From NCBI GenBank assembly GCA_949825045.1, contig OX463815.1:32789356-32853355 (forward strand): a DNA stretch of 64,000 nt, read 5' to 3'. This document shows positions 53,101-63,515 of the stretch, piece by piece. The position numbers and the translations under genes were made by a program. Under the pieces are notes generated by a model, which was given only the letters and a program-made list of their open reading frames with translations, was not told the DNA's origin and searched no databases. Every line of letters begins with the position of its first letter. The stretch's first letter is position 1. This DNA comes from Argyresthia goedartella (taxonomy: Eukaryota > Arthropoda > Insecta > Lepidoptera > Argyresthiidae).

Positions 53101-56100
53101 GAACACCAAACTGGTCCCAACTTGCCTGACATTTGGAAGTGAGAATTTGATACATTTGGTTTTACCAACATTTAACAACAAATTATTAACTGTGAACCAA
53201 TGCAAGGTTAAAGACAATACTCCTTTGTCATCATCAAAATCTTCTTTTTGTCTTGAAATGTTGAAGTCCAATGAAGTGTCATCAGCAAACAACACTATGA
53301 GAGTCAATTTCTCCACCATGAAAGGCAGATCGTTAATATATACCAGGAATAAGAAAGGGCCTAATATGGAACCTTGTGGAACGCCAATTTTTACTCCCGA
53401 TCCATCAGGTTTAACGCCGTTGACTTCTGCCCATCGATATAAATACTAAGGATAGGCCTTCCCGTACTCAATTTCTTACCATTTTGAGGCTAAGAAAAAT
53501 AGCGCCCCTGTCGGAATTCGTCGGAACCAAGACAGTACGAAAAATTGTAACGGCATCACGTTCGGTCACGTTCCGAATTGTGGTGTATAGACACAATATT
53601 AGGAAAGTTGATCTACGGATAACTCTCAAATACCCGGTGACTTTTAATCGGTGATTAGGAGTAGAAATAAAATATATCTAGCTAAAATTTTACTTAAGGG
53701 CGAGGTCTCACGCAATTACCTCATGTTTAATATATAAAATGTTGAAACATAATTAAATAGGCATATAAATTTTTGTCTTTGCCGTTAAATTATGAAAGAG
53801 TATGTAAGCTAACAGATACACAATAGTAGCGTGACTTGGAATTTAAGATCTTGATTTTGATTTATAAGTAATAAAATACCTAATCATAGAAAAAGTTATG
53901 AAAAATGGTACCTGATATCACGGATTAAGTCATCGTGTATAAAATAGAGTATTTAGCAATACATTACACGCGTAACATAGCGTCACGCCTTTTCCCATAC
54001 GGGCTGGCAGAGGCACAACTGTGCCGGTCTGTGCCCACTTAGCTAGTGATTTAATACTCCATCTTGCGTGTCAGGGGGCAAGCCCATCGCCGCAGCTAAT
54101 GTAATGAAGATTTCCTCACGATGTTTTCCATCACCGTTAGGACATCCGGTTAGATTATTTATCCTTATATTATTCTGTTGCGTCGCGCGTCGCTACAAAG
54201 TTACGTCAGTCGAATGGTTGATTTTCGTTTGAGGATTTTTTCGAGAACAATATTTTATAGATAATCAATTTAAGGCGATGATGGAATAAAAATGCGCTGT
54301 CGAGTGGAAGTGAGATGCAATAATTACTCGCGAATAAGAAAAAGCGGGATGCCAATAATGCACTCGCGACTAATCTGAAACAAAGTAAGCGCCAAAACGT
54401 AAAAAAAAATCATAAAAAATAAACTATTTCAGGGAATTAACTTTCAAATTGAAAATCGTTAGAAATAACAATTGTTCATACATTGCAATTATCACACAGT
54501 CATATTCACTTACTACTGCGGTGTAATAGGATAAAACCATAAAAAAAGGGTTGACTTTGTATTTATTTTCTATCGAGAAAATTTTATCCAAACATGTTTT
54601 CCAATTAAGAATCTCTAGATTATATAGTCAAATTACATATACCAGAAATTAATTACGATTTGCCCAGTATTTCCTGAAAAACACATGAAAACAGCACCCC
54701 ATATTTATTTAATCAGCGTCTTATAATACTTACTTGTGATACGACACTCCCTGTTTTTGTGTTTTGCGATTTGGGTATGATTTACACCTTTTTACGTCGC
54801 AGGTCACCATTTTTGTTTTTGCTGCCGATATGTCAATCGGCTGTCACCGTCCAAGCGCGACTGATTGCAAACAGTCCAATTTTCCCGATTTTGTACTGTT
54901 TTTGTAACGACACTTTCAAGCGCTCCGTGCCCTGTCCCTACTATTCAAGTCTGTGCTTCTGCCTGTTGAATTATATTGCTTAGGTATGATTTTAGTAGAT
55001 CCAACGCTTTATTTCTAATTCCGTAATAATTTAATTTCATTAGTAAGCGTATCAAGATCAACACAATCAAATGCCTTCGACAGAACGCAAAAAACACCGA
55101 TAGCATCCTGTGCGGCCTCCCAGGCAGAATAAATATGAGATTTAAGGGTAATACCTGCATCCGCAGTCGATTTACCTCTAGTGAAACCGTATTTTTTGGC
55201 GTGGAGATGTTTTGTACGGTTGAAGTGTGAGAGCATACGTTTTTTTTACCTACAGTATAATTTTCTACACGCTTTAATTTCTTCCGTTTCTTTTTGCCAG
55301 ACATATATTTTCTTATGCATTTATTTTCTCAATCCGTATTTTTCATATATACATATAAGATACACCGATATAATAATTTTCCAGGTGTTTCTTTCCTCAT
55401 ACACTTTATGCTTGATTTAACTAACATCCATAAAAGTCACGCCTTTTTCCATGCAGGGTGGCAGAGGCACAGATGCGCCCCCGTTTAGCCTGTTTTCATA
55501 TACCAACTGTGCACATTTAACTGCACATGTGCAATGTGTGCAACAAAACAAATAAAACAAAGTATTGTTCTTTCTCACCTACAAAATTAAATAAATATAT
55601 TATATCTACAGAACTCGAAACACGAAGTGGGAAAAACGTTTGAAGAAGTCATATTTACATATTTAGGGTTCCATACCCCAACGGCCCAAACGGAGCCATA
55701 TTGCTGTCACTCACGTGTCCGTCCGTCGCCTGACACACAGTTTTTACAGCTATAGGGTTATAGCTGTAGTCTTCACAATTTTAACAATATGAACACTTTG
55801 TTGGCACAAAGCCATAAAATTGACAAAAAATATTTTTAAATGTTTTAAGGGGGCTTCCACAAAGCTGTAGGGGGGCGCGAAAAAAAATACTTTCCCCATT
55901 GTTGTTAAGACCTCGTTGAGTAGATAAATAGTGTTTTTTTTTAAATATCGGTAAACAAAGAAATGGGAACCCACCAAAGTCAGCATTTTTACAAAATTTT
56001 GTACTGTAGAAATTTTCAACTTCCCATTGACTTATGTTGTGACCTTAAAATTTGGTGATAACTTATATTTACTTTACAAACAAATACCAATATATAAATA

Positions 56101-59100
56101 TATTTTCTTAGAATTATCCTCAATTTTAGGCTTTCGCTACTGAACCCTGAACGTGCGATGTCCGATTGGCCGGTTTTTCATTATTAAAATAGACTGAAAT
56201 ACTATTAGATGCAGATGAAATTATACTGTTGTGAAATTACATGACGTGAGCACGTCACAATGACTGCATTGTCGTGATTAGATACTTATTATGTATGGGT
56301 GAAGTATGGGTATTGTTGTAGTGGGGAGTATCCTCTCGAAAAGTTTGTATGGAAGTCAACGAAATAGAGAGTCATCAAACTGTTATTGACGGTTGCGAAT
56401 AAGGAAAAACAAATTTTTGCCGCAACCGGTTATGAAACTTAATGATCAAAACTCAAACTCAAAAAACTCAAAACGTTTATTCTGTAAATAGGCCACAAGG
56501 GCACTTTCACATGTCATTTCATTTCATTTTTTACAGAACATTTGGTATTATTATCATATTATCAGAAAAAAAAAAGTACTTAATTATTGTTTCTGAGAGA
56601 TGTAAAGAGTCTCATGTCATAATAAAATAATTAAAATATAAATAACAGAGATGTATAGTCTCTTTAGTCAATAATACAATGATAATAGGAGATGTAAATG
56701 GTCCCCACAGTCAAGAGTTGTATAATTAAATTAATCTTTGGAGGTGTAAAAGGCCTCCAAGTGTCCAGTAAAAGAAACTCTGGCAGTGAGGATGCTCACA
56801 ATTAATTAGAACAATTCAGTCCCAAGCATTTTTATCGTCTATGTACTCTTTAATACTGTAGTAAGCTTTAGAAATAAGCCTTTGCTTGATGTATTTCTTG
56901 AACTTATTAATTGATAGATCTGTCAAAGTGCTTGGGAGTTTATTGTAAAATCTTACACAATTACCCTTGAACGAGTTTTTTATTTTTTGGAGCCGAGTAG
57001 TGGGCACTGCAAGTTTGTCCTTGTTTCTAGTATTAAAGTTATGTATATCACAGTTTCTTCGAAAGTTAACAATGTTCTTATGGACATACATAATATTCTC
57101 GTAAATATATTGACTATGGACTGTCAATATATTTACTTCTTTAAACTTATTTCTAAGAGAATCTCTATTATTCATTTTATAAATTTTATAAATCGCACGA
57201 ACAGCCCGCTTCTGCAGCACAAAAATAGTATTTATGTCAGCAGCACTGCCCCAGAGCAGAATACCGTAGGACATAATACTATGAAAATAACTAAAATAAA
57301 CTAATCTGGCTGTTTTTAAATCTGTCAAGTGACGGATTTTCCTGCATGCAAAAGCTGCAGAGCTCAGTCTGTTCGATAGCTTATCAATATGTGGACCCCA
57401 TTGGAGTTTGGAATCCAACGTTATACCTAGAAACACTGTGCTGGTTACCAATTCCAATTCCTCATTTTTAATTGTTATACATGTCTGATTATTTTTAACG
57501 TTAGTAGTAAGAAACTTAACACATTTAGTCTTTTTCTCATTTAATAGCAAATTATTAACATTAAACCAATTTACCACTCTTGATATGGTATTGTTCACGT
57601 GATCATCAGTAGCGTGTTGGTTTCGCTTTGTTTTAAAAATAAGTGAGGTGTCATCAGCAAACAGTACCATATCATGACAGTCCCTTCCTAGATAGGGTAA
57701 GTCGTTTATATAGATGAGGAATAGGAAGGGTCCCAATATTGAGCCCTGTGGCACGCCCAAAGAAACCAATGATCCTGGTGATCGTTCTCCGTTTACGTCT
57801 ACCCTTTGTATTCTTCCGTTCAGATAAGATTTTAACAAATTCAATGACGTGTCTCTAACTCCATAATGATGTAATTTCCTGATCAATGTTTCATGACATC
57901 AGATGCGTAGTTGCGGCTAAGGAAAAAATACTCTTAAAAATACTCGCAGCTGGTTGTGAAAACGGCCGGAGGGCTTTTCTGTCTCAGACCACTTATACAG
58001 ACATTACCACGCATCATTGTCATCCTGAATTTACAGGTTTACGCAAAAACAGATTCTTCAGCGAAGCCACAACACGGCATATCGGCGTTCATCGTGGAGA
58101 AAGATTACCCCGGATTTTCAACGGCCCAGAAGTTGGATAAGCTGGGAATGCGGGGGTCGAACACTGGTGAATTAGTCTTTGAGGATTGTAAGGTATTATG
58201 AACATTATTTTGATAATTGATTATGAATATGGCTCTAATGTCAACAAATCAAAATACTAAGTTTGCGTAGTCTGGTGGATATATTTCATAAATCCTCCTC
58301 CAAGGATTTTTTAGAGGTATTTTCAATATTTTGTTATGTATGTTGTATGTTATTTATATTGACTTTCAGAGATTAACCTAATATTTATTCTTTTTCCTAT
58401 GTGTATAGTTGTCTAGTACCCAAGATACAGGGAATCCTAGTTTAGGGCTAGATCAATGTGTGTAAATAGTGTCCAAGGTATTATTGTTATTATTATTTAT
58501 GAAAATTGAATGACGTTCTATATTATACATATGGAGTTGTTTTCCTAACTTTCGCTTCACAAACGACTTTTAACAGGTTCCAGCATCGAACATTCTAGGC
58601 GGTTTCAACAAGGGAGTCTACGTGCTCATGTCTGGGTTAGACTTGGAGCGCCTAGTGCTGGCAGCTGGCCCGGTGGGTCTGATGCAGGCGGCTGTGGACT
58701 CGGCATTCGAGTACGCTCATACGCGAAAGCAGTTCGGACAGAACATCGGCGAGTTCCAGCTGTTACAGGTGTGAATGGCAACGTAAGGTTTAATGAGGAA
58801 ATAAGTTTTTAAATCAGCGCGAATCAGCTGTCCAATGGCTTTCAAGCTGCCGCCTTGGTCAGAATGTCGAAGGGGGCGGAAGCAAAAAAATCTAAGTTTT
58901 TTTTCCTTGGCGCCCCCTTATCTACACTCCAACCGAAGTATTCAGACCATGTGCATACGGAATAAAGAAATCAAAAAATAAAAGAAACATAGCGATATGC
59001 ATTTTCCCATACACCCCAACAGAGGTACATTTGTGAACCTTTTAGGCATTATTATACACGAATGTTTCCAAACGATGATTTTCATCACCGTCAGAATTTT

Positions 59101-60883
59101 TACTGACACATGAAATTTTGCTCACTTGTTTCCAGGGTAAAATGGCAGACATGTACACCACATTAAGCGCATGCCGCAACTATCTGTACAACGTCGCGAA
59201 GGCCTGTGACCAGGGACACAGCAATAGCAAGGACTGCGCAGGAGTGATACTGTACTGCGCGGAGAAAGCCACGCAGGTCGCTTTAGACGCCATTCAGATA
59301 CTTGGTAAGGAACAGACCGTGGGTAAAGAATGCCTAACGGGCTGGGGAAAGAGATAACATCGAAACGTCACACAGCTCTGTCAACCATCAACCGGGAGAA
59401 GATAGTAAGTGGAAACTTGATGATGACGCACCTAACCTGAGTTATGCGGGATACAGATGGTGATCCTTGTTGGTTATACCTACCATGGCGATCCCGATGT
59501 GCATTCTTTACCTTTGGCTACAGTATAGTACTGAAGTTATAATACTTGTTTGGTTGATTAAATAGACATTTTTATTTACATATTTAGAACATGAATTGAC
59601 ATCGATTCATATACATTTATAATCTTTAAATTAATGAATGGCCGACGAAAATAATACAAATATAAACATTACACATAATTACAACACTAAGGTTTATATT
59701 AATGATAGACGGACCATCAAACCAGCACCTATATTCTTTCAGTCAAAGGATTAAATCCCATTCCAAAATAACTAAATATATTACCTACATTATATGGGGC
59801 CTATAACATTGACATAAGTGATCATTTATTTATCTAATATCTTCGATCCAATAATTTTTTCTAGGATCCATTAGTTATCTGTGAAAGATAATGTTATTGG
59901 ATTGAATCCAAGATCAATTATAATTTTAATGACAGTGTAATAGGCCCCTCAGTCCTTGCACTGTCTTCCGAGTTCTTCTGCTCAAGAAATTATAAATATT
60001 AACCTAATTGTACATTACAATACTAGCATAATCAGATTTGTTTCTAATTTATCTGCACTGTTTAACAAACATATGACAAATAGACATGACTTTAGCACAT
60101 AATACTAGATAGACGTAAGACTTAAGAAACACGTCTAAGTACTGAAACTAATAATATCTTTGGTACTTAACCTTCCTTAATAATTCCAATACAATATCAT
60201 ACTGCTGGCTGGGCACCCCAACAGCGGAACTGAGAATTTTACATTCAGCTTAGATTAGGAATTAAAAGTTGTCTGATTCTTAGCCGATGTAAAGAGGAGT
60301 AACATAGCAAAATAACTTATTTTTATAACAATTAAATAAATAACAAATACATAAATTCAATGCAAGTTGACACTCATGATCAACAAAGCTAAAATAAAGA
60401 CACAACTGCTTTAATACTCCTATTTTGCATTACTTGAGATTTACAAAAGATTGTTTTGGTCTAATTCATCTCCCTAAGGGCGAATTTCACCAGATTTTTG
60501 ATAGCCGCTAAATAAAGTTTAAGTAAAACACACATGGTCAAGCTACTCATCCAAGCATGGAAGAGTTATTGTCTGCTAGCGAGGTTCCCACTTAACAAAG
60601 CTGTATTGTATTTATATTGTTTTGAAACTGTATTTAGCGGCAGTGGCGGCAGTCAAAAGTCAGGTGCAAGTCAGCCTTAGTCTATTAGGTATTTCTGATC
60701 TTTCATAATAAAATCAATGTCCTTGTAACTCTTCTGATTTTGTTAATAGGTGGCAACGGCTACATAAATGACTACCCAACAGGCAGAATTTTGAGAGATG
60801 CGAAGTTGTACGAGATTGGTGCAGGCACATCCGAAATCAGAAGAATGCTCATTGGCAGATCTTTGAACAATGAATATAAATAA
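47680..60883 (+). CDS. Ivd: isovaleryl-CoA dehydrogenase, mitochondrial
   Basis: A FAD flavoprotein of the mitochondrial matrix, third step of leucine breakdown: isovaleryl-CoA to 3-methylcrotonyl-CoA, electrons passing to ETF. Exons: 47680-47802, 48307-48433, 49111-49189, 51139-51244, 51937-52098, 58037-58192, 58577-58768, 59136-59304, 60750-60883. All have AG/GT borders and join into 415 codons. Residues 1-24 are Arg-rich with no acidic residue, a plausible mitochondrial presequence. FAD signature [10 protein letters not shown] is at 156-165 and WITNG at 188-192. The catalytic base is Glu275 in 'GLDLERLVL', the position characteristic of IVD within the acyl-CoA dehydrogenase family. C-terminal '[12 protein letters not shown]' (392-403) also fits IVD rather than short- or medium-chain enzymes. 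Intron 5 (5.9 kb) carries two LINE fragments. Confidence 0.97.
47925..48200 (-). repeat. LINE 3'-UTR fragment
   Basis: Nearly the same sequence as 52230-52480 ('aaatgtctttattactgtag', 'cttctctacattggacca'). It is the 3' end of the reverse LINE family in intron 5. Confidence 0.75.
48434..49110. other. Ivd intron 2
   Basis: No repeat or additional exon recognised; a reverse frame of 132 codons has no recognisable domain. Confidence 0.4.
49270..49600. repeat. repeat with short 'gggcttgc' hairpin
   Basis: Bases 49497-49577 match 6266-6330 in reverse context ('gccggcaagccc' ends). Flanking 49320-49490 is unidentified. Confidence 0.5.
49601..49911. repeat. MITE with 'tgtttttctcaaacat' ends
   Basis: Left 'tgtttttctcaaacat' and right 'atgtttgagaaaaaca' are inverted, with 'aatgaaat' inside each. 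The interior 'cggcctaggcc' matches 6130-6145. Confidence 0.75.
49993..50440 (+). repeat. LINE 3' end with internal (TA)n
   Basis: Matches the LINE 3' end at 17590-19190: 'ttttcactttcaagaaacgt', 'gagatgcgctcgccg', 'caaataaagaaa'. A (TA)n tract at 50133-50182 has expanded within it. Confidence 0.7.
50133..50182 (+). repeat. (TA)n microsatellite
   Basis: About 25 TA units, nearly pure. Confidence 0.95.
50650..51105 (-). repeat. MITE with 'ttatctacacac' ends, copy E
   Basis: Begins 'ttatctacacacatatcata' (50708) and ends 'tatgatacgtgtgtagataa' (51101). It contains an internal duplication of the 'ggcgtcggcg.tcgaaatttg' block (50820 and 50928). It ends 34 bases before Ivd exon 4. Confidence 0.8.
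51405..51545 (-). repeat. GC-core family fragment
   Basis: Reverse of the 945-1060 region ('gctgcggtagcttaggtgaa', 'ttgaacatgtaagaacaa') but without the GC-rich block. Confidence 0.6.
51546..51936. other. Ivd intron 4, last part
   Basis: Nothing recognised. Confidence 0.4.
52230..55240 (-). repeat. reverse-strand LINE, 5'-truncated, split by a hAT-like insertion
   Basis: Minus-strand RT: '[15 protein letters not shown]', '[12 protein letters not shown]' and 'LLKSYLSN' (55240-54965), then after a 1.5 kb insertion '[20 protein letters not shown]', 'LFADDTSL', '[19 protein letters not shown]' and 'KRAIRAIYN' (53420-52750), then 3' UTR to about 52230. The endonuclease half is absent and the frame is broken at several places. 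Confidence 0.88.
53432..54955. mobile_element. hAT-like non-autonomous DNA transposon, 1,524 bp
   Basis: Flanked by an exact 8-bp duplication 'cttctgcc' (53424-53431 and 54956-54963). Its ends start 'catcgatataaatactaagg' and, inverted, 'cacagacttgaatagtaggg'. They agree at 18 of the first 27 positions and both begin CA. Removing it and one duplicate rejoins the LINE frame (QAE / AEVNG). No transposase recognised inside. Confidence 0.82.
55241..55662. other. unassigned sequence in Ivd intron 5
   Basis: Bases 55436-55490 ('gtcacgcctttttccatgca') share a phrase with 53965-54030; common lepidopteran repeat. Rest unassigned. Confidence 0.4.
55663..56182 (-). repeat. 'ggaaccctaaaaa' family, diverged reverse copy
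   Basis: Starts 'agggttccataccccaacgg' and ends 'tccgattggccggtttttc'; interior 'gtgtccgtccgtc'. Orientation reversed relative to 15583-15990. Confidence 0.6.
56445..57890 (-). pseudogene. LINE ORF2 C-terminal part, 5'-truncated
   Basis: A 356-codon frame is still open on the minus strand: '[20 protein letters not shown]', '[13 protein letters not shown]', '[18 protein letters not shown]', '[19 protein letters not shown]', and end '[17 protein letters not shown]'. The 3' UTR runs to an 'aaaactc' repeat tail at about 56445-56475. The element starts abruptly at 57890, within the RT, so it is a typical 5' truncation. It is a close relative of the 52230-55240 element but better preserved. It ends 147 bases before Ivd exon 6. 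Confidence 0.92.
58406..58500 (+). repeat. headless SINE copy
   Basis: Matches the body and tail of 17322-17570 ('gtctagtacccaagatacag', 'agggctagatcaatgtgtgt') and ends in (ATT)n, without the tRNA head. Confidence 0.8.
59305..60476. other. Ivd intron 8
   Basis: AT-rich, no exon recognised. A MITE follows at 60477. Confidence 0.45.
60477..60680. repeat. MITE with 'agccgctaaat' ends, copy 2
   Basis: Diverged sister of 10181-10383: 'gatttttgatagccgctaaa' at the left, 'tttagcggcagtggcggcag' at the right, shared 'gaggttcccactt' inside. Confidence 0.65.
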
Positions 60884-60884
60884 A
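60879..60884 (+). other. Ivd polyadenylation signal
   Basis: AATAAA overlaps the Ivd stop codon (TAA 60881-60883). If used, cleavage would fall at or inside the end of the convergent Jmjd5 gene. Confidence 0.6.
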
Positions 60885-60914
60885 TTAAAAATATTCTAAG
60901 CTAAAACAAATGTT

Positions 60915-62144
60915 TCATTCCCACCAAAAACTAACAGAAAAACTTACAGACAGTGACTCAATAAAATGCCACCATTTAGGTGGAATATATAGCATTTGGC
61001 CAGCTTTAAGCACTCCAAAATAGCTTGTTGCTTGAGTATACTCAGGATATTTATTTAAGTCTGGGTGTCTTGGATCCAATTTAGAAGTATTCCGTAGTAT
61101 CTCACCCTCTAGTGGGTAGACAAACTCTGAATCTGATGGTGAAAAGAGATAGATCTTTTTCTCACCTATGGCCTGTGCTAGTAGATTCCTTTTAGCATCA
61201 TAGTGCAAAGGAGAAACGGTCCCTTTAGGGCCATACCAAGCCTGTATGTCAACAGGTGTTTCGGAATCTGCAAAACAACAATATTCTGGCACATGTATAT
61301 CTTCTCGGAGCTCGGGTAGATGGTCAAACAAATGGAATTGTGCTAGGTAACCTGTCGTACCATCTGTAGAGAGAATGTGACCTTTGATGAATTCCCCAAT
61401 AGTCATCAGTGCCTGAGTCCAATTGGCGTCAGTGTATTTAGATCCTAACTCCACTGGGACTGTTCGAAGACCTCCAACTTTCATGAAGTAATTGTAATCT
61501 TTCCATTTAGTCAGCGCTGGCCAGTGGTCAATGCAGTTTTCAAGAATTACTGGTGTTTCTTTCACAATATAGTCATTGTAGAACTTCTCCATGCTTGGCT
61601 GGTTTAGTACTTCTATTTGAAGAGTTTTAGGTGGCCTGAAATTGTCTGAAGGAATTGGTGGTTCAGGTTGGGAGAGTTCCATATTTTCTGGCAATGGTAA
61701 GGGAGAGTTACTGTTTTCCTGCCTGTACAAATCATCAATGAGACTAGCACACTTCTGCAATAATTGTGGTTCAGAATCAAAAGGAGCTCCAAACAGTAAA
61801 CCATGGTCAAGAATCAAATACATCCTTTTCACAGTACCTTCAGTTATTTCTTCAGAGAGATCAAGGTTTTTGTTCATAAAAGCGATAAGTTTTAAATACG
61901 AAGATATAGTGATAGTCTTCCTGATGTATTTTGGCACTAGCTTCCAATTTCCGATGTTTATTTGATCTTGCATGTAGTCGAGAACAGCTTGAATTTTTAT
62001 TACCTTTGGTATCTCCATTGTAGGATCATCAGTAAGAAAACGTTTTATGGTTGACTTACAGGCTATATCAAGCTCCTTTATTTCATCCAAAGTTATGTGT
62101 GCCCTCAGGTTCCACAGGTCGTCATAGAGGTTACTGAGAGTCAT
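60915..62144 (-). CDS. Jmjd5: JmjC-domain protein hydroxylase, JMJD5/KDM8 type
   Basis: A 2-oxoglutarate- and Fe(II)-dependent oxygenase. Human JMJD5 hydroxylates arginyl residues of client proteins such as RCCD1 and RPS6; a histone demethylase role has been debated. The product is 409 residues (human 416), intronless. Residues 1-160 are helical with no named domain. The JmjC fold fills about 195-409, with iron ligands His314 and Asp316 in 'SPLHYDAKRN' and His393 in 'PPKWWHFIESLSVSFSVSFW'. 'AWYGPKGTVSPLH' is typical of this subfamily. The start is the first ATG in frame (62144, G at -3). The frame stays open 13 codons further, but only to a GTG, with TGA beyond. It converges on Ivd, with 31 bases between stops. 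No AATAAA occurs on this strand for over 500 bases downstream, so its transcript may run antisense into Ivd. Confidence 0.94.
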   Translation of the reverse strand: MTLSNLYDDLWNLRAHITLDEIKELDIACKSTIKRFLTDDPTMEIPKVIKIQAVLDYMQDQINIGNWKLVPKYIRKTITISSYLKLIAFMNKNLDLSEEITEGTVKRMYLILDHGLLFGAPFDSEPQLLQKCASLIDDLYRQENSNSPLPLPENMELSQPEPPIPSDNFRPPKTLQIEVLNQPSMEKFYNDYIVKETPVILENCIDHWPALTKWKDYNYFMKVGGLRTVPVELGSKYTDANWTQALMTIGEFIKGHILSTDGTTGYLAQFHLFDHLPELREDIHVPEYCCFADSETPVDIQAWYGPKGTVSPLHYDAKRNLLAQAIGEKKIYLFSPSDSEFVYPLEGEILRNTSKLDPRHPDLNKYPEYTQATSYFGVLKAGQMLYIPPKWWHFIESLSVSFSVSFWWE

Positions 62145-62475
62145 ATCTACTGCTTTCGCGAGTTTAACTGTAACTTGCACCACTACACTTCTTCACAACT
62201 GTGATGCATTATGATCCCGAAGAACCACTGAAGAAACAGAATGTTATGTTAGAAATATTTGGCGAAAAATCGATAATACTCAATCAATTTGAGGCTATGT
62301 TTTGATTTTGATTTTGTGTGTGTCTTACCTACCTGTTGGATGTCAGACACGATTCATTCTACGAATTTTATATTAACGAAAATTTGTTTACGCCAGATGA
62401 TGCGGAGAAAGGAGAAAACGAGAGAACTTGTTTGATTGAGTATGTAATACAAATGCAATATCTAATAATAATAAA
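62145..62475. other. upstream region of Jmjd5
   Basis: Probable 5' UTR and promoter of Jmjd5. On the minus strand a short upstream ATG (about 62206) opens eight codons before a stop. A plus-strand frame here is discussed under rejected items. Confidence 0.45.
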
Positions 62476-62712
62476 TATCTTGGACACTATTTACACACAT
62501 TGATCTAGCCCCAAACTAGAATTCCCTGTATCTTGAGTACTAGACAACGATACACATACTTATATAGATAAATATTATACTTAGATAGATAAACAACCAT
62601 GACTAGGGTACATCCATTCCCATCAAACAAATAATTGCCCCCACCGGGACTCGAATCCGGGATCCTTGGCTTTGTAGGCAGGGTCACCGCCGACTCGGCC
62701 ATTCGGGTCGGG
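62476..62712 (-). repeat. tRNA-derived SINE
   Basis: Reverse copy of 17322-17570; the plus strand reads 'ttggacactatttacacaca' at the tail and 'gggactcgaatccggg' (B box) and 'cgccgactcggccattcggg' at the head. Confidence 0.85.
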
Positions 62713-63063
62713 GATTTTATAAATCTGTAATTGCGAGTGTGCAGGCAAGTCTACGCGTGTAACGAAACTGAATGTTGTCTATTATTCGTATATTATTTGA
62801 GAAAAATATTCGTTAAAATAAAATTCAGAATATCAGTTGAAGAAATATTTATATAGCGTTTTGTTTGTTAGTTATTTTAGTTCAGTTAGTTTAGTTCCTC
62901 AGATAAACGAAATTCTTTAGTGTTTAGTTCTATTGAAATTTAAGCAATGAGATAGTCTGTGGCAATGAGGAAGAAAACTTCGTGTTTGGTAGGTCTGTGG
63001 ATTTGAGATTGAATGGGGTTGGCCGGTGAAAGCTAATCATAGGTGGCGCCACGTGCATTTGGT
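62713..63063. other. no recognised feature
   Basis: Unassigned intergenic sequence. Confidence 0.4.
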
Positions 63064-63071
63064 TCCTTTAT

Positions 63072-63507
63072 CAGTGTCCCCACCTTAGGGTATTTTCCCC
63101 TAGATTTAGGGGATTTTTTAACGTTGAGGGGATTTTTAGGGTATAAAATTATTTAGGGGAATAATGAGGGTAAAAAATATGTCGGGGATTTTTTAGAGAA
63201 AGTTTTGATTTTCAGTTCGCAAAATAATTTAATGCGTGACTGCGTGTATCCGAACGTAACTTTGTGTGTTGATGTACCGTTCTCTATTGTACATGTATGA
63301 TTTAAAGAAAAAAACACTGAACAGTTGGAAGAAATGGAAACCAAAACAATGGACGCATTCCAAGAAATAATATAGTATGTTATTCTCCTCAATTTGTGTT
63401 ATATTTTTAGAATAAATTATTAGGGGAAAACTTTTTGAGAAGTGCCTAATTTAGGGAAAATTCACGAGGAGTCCGGGGAAAATCAAAATTATAGGGTGGC
63501 AACACTG
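63072..63507. mobile_element. hAT-like non-autonomous element, 436 bp
   Basis: Flanked by an exact 8-bp duplication 'tcctttat' (63064-63071 and 63508-63515). Inverted ends 'cagtgtccccaccttagggt' and 'cagtgttgccaccctataat' begin with the CAGTG typical of hAT elements. The left third repeats 'aggggattttt'. No transposase. Confidence 0.9.
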
Positions 63508-63515
63508 TCCTTTAT

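Noticed and set aside
62145..62183. Longer Jmjd5 N-terminus beginning at 62183
   Set aside because: The codon at 62183 is GTG; animal genes of this type start at ATG, and the next in-frame ATG at 62144 gives a length close to the family's.
62318..62503. 61-codon frame divergent from Jmjd5 with a donor-like GTATGT at about 62440
   Set aside because: The frame has no ATG (it opens on GTG after TGA), I see no matching acceptor or next exon, and its end runs into a SINE. It could be a real first exon in part, but I cannot support it.
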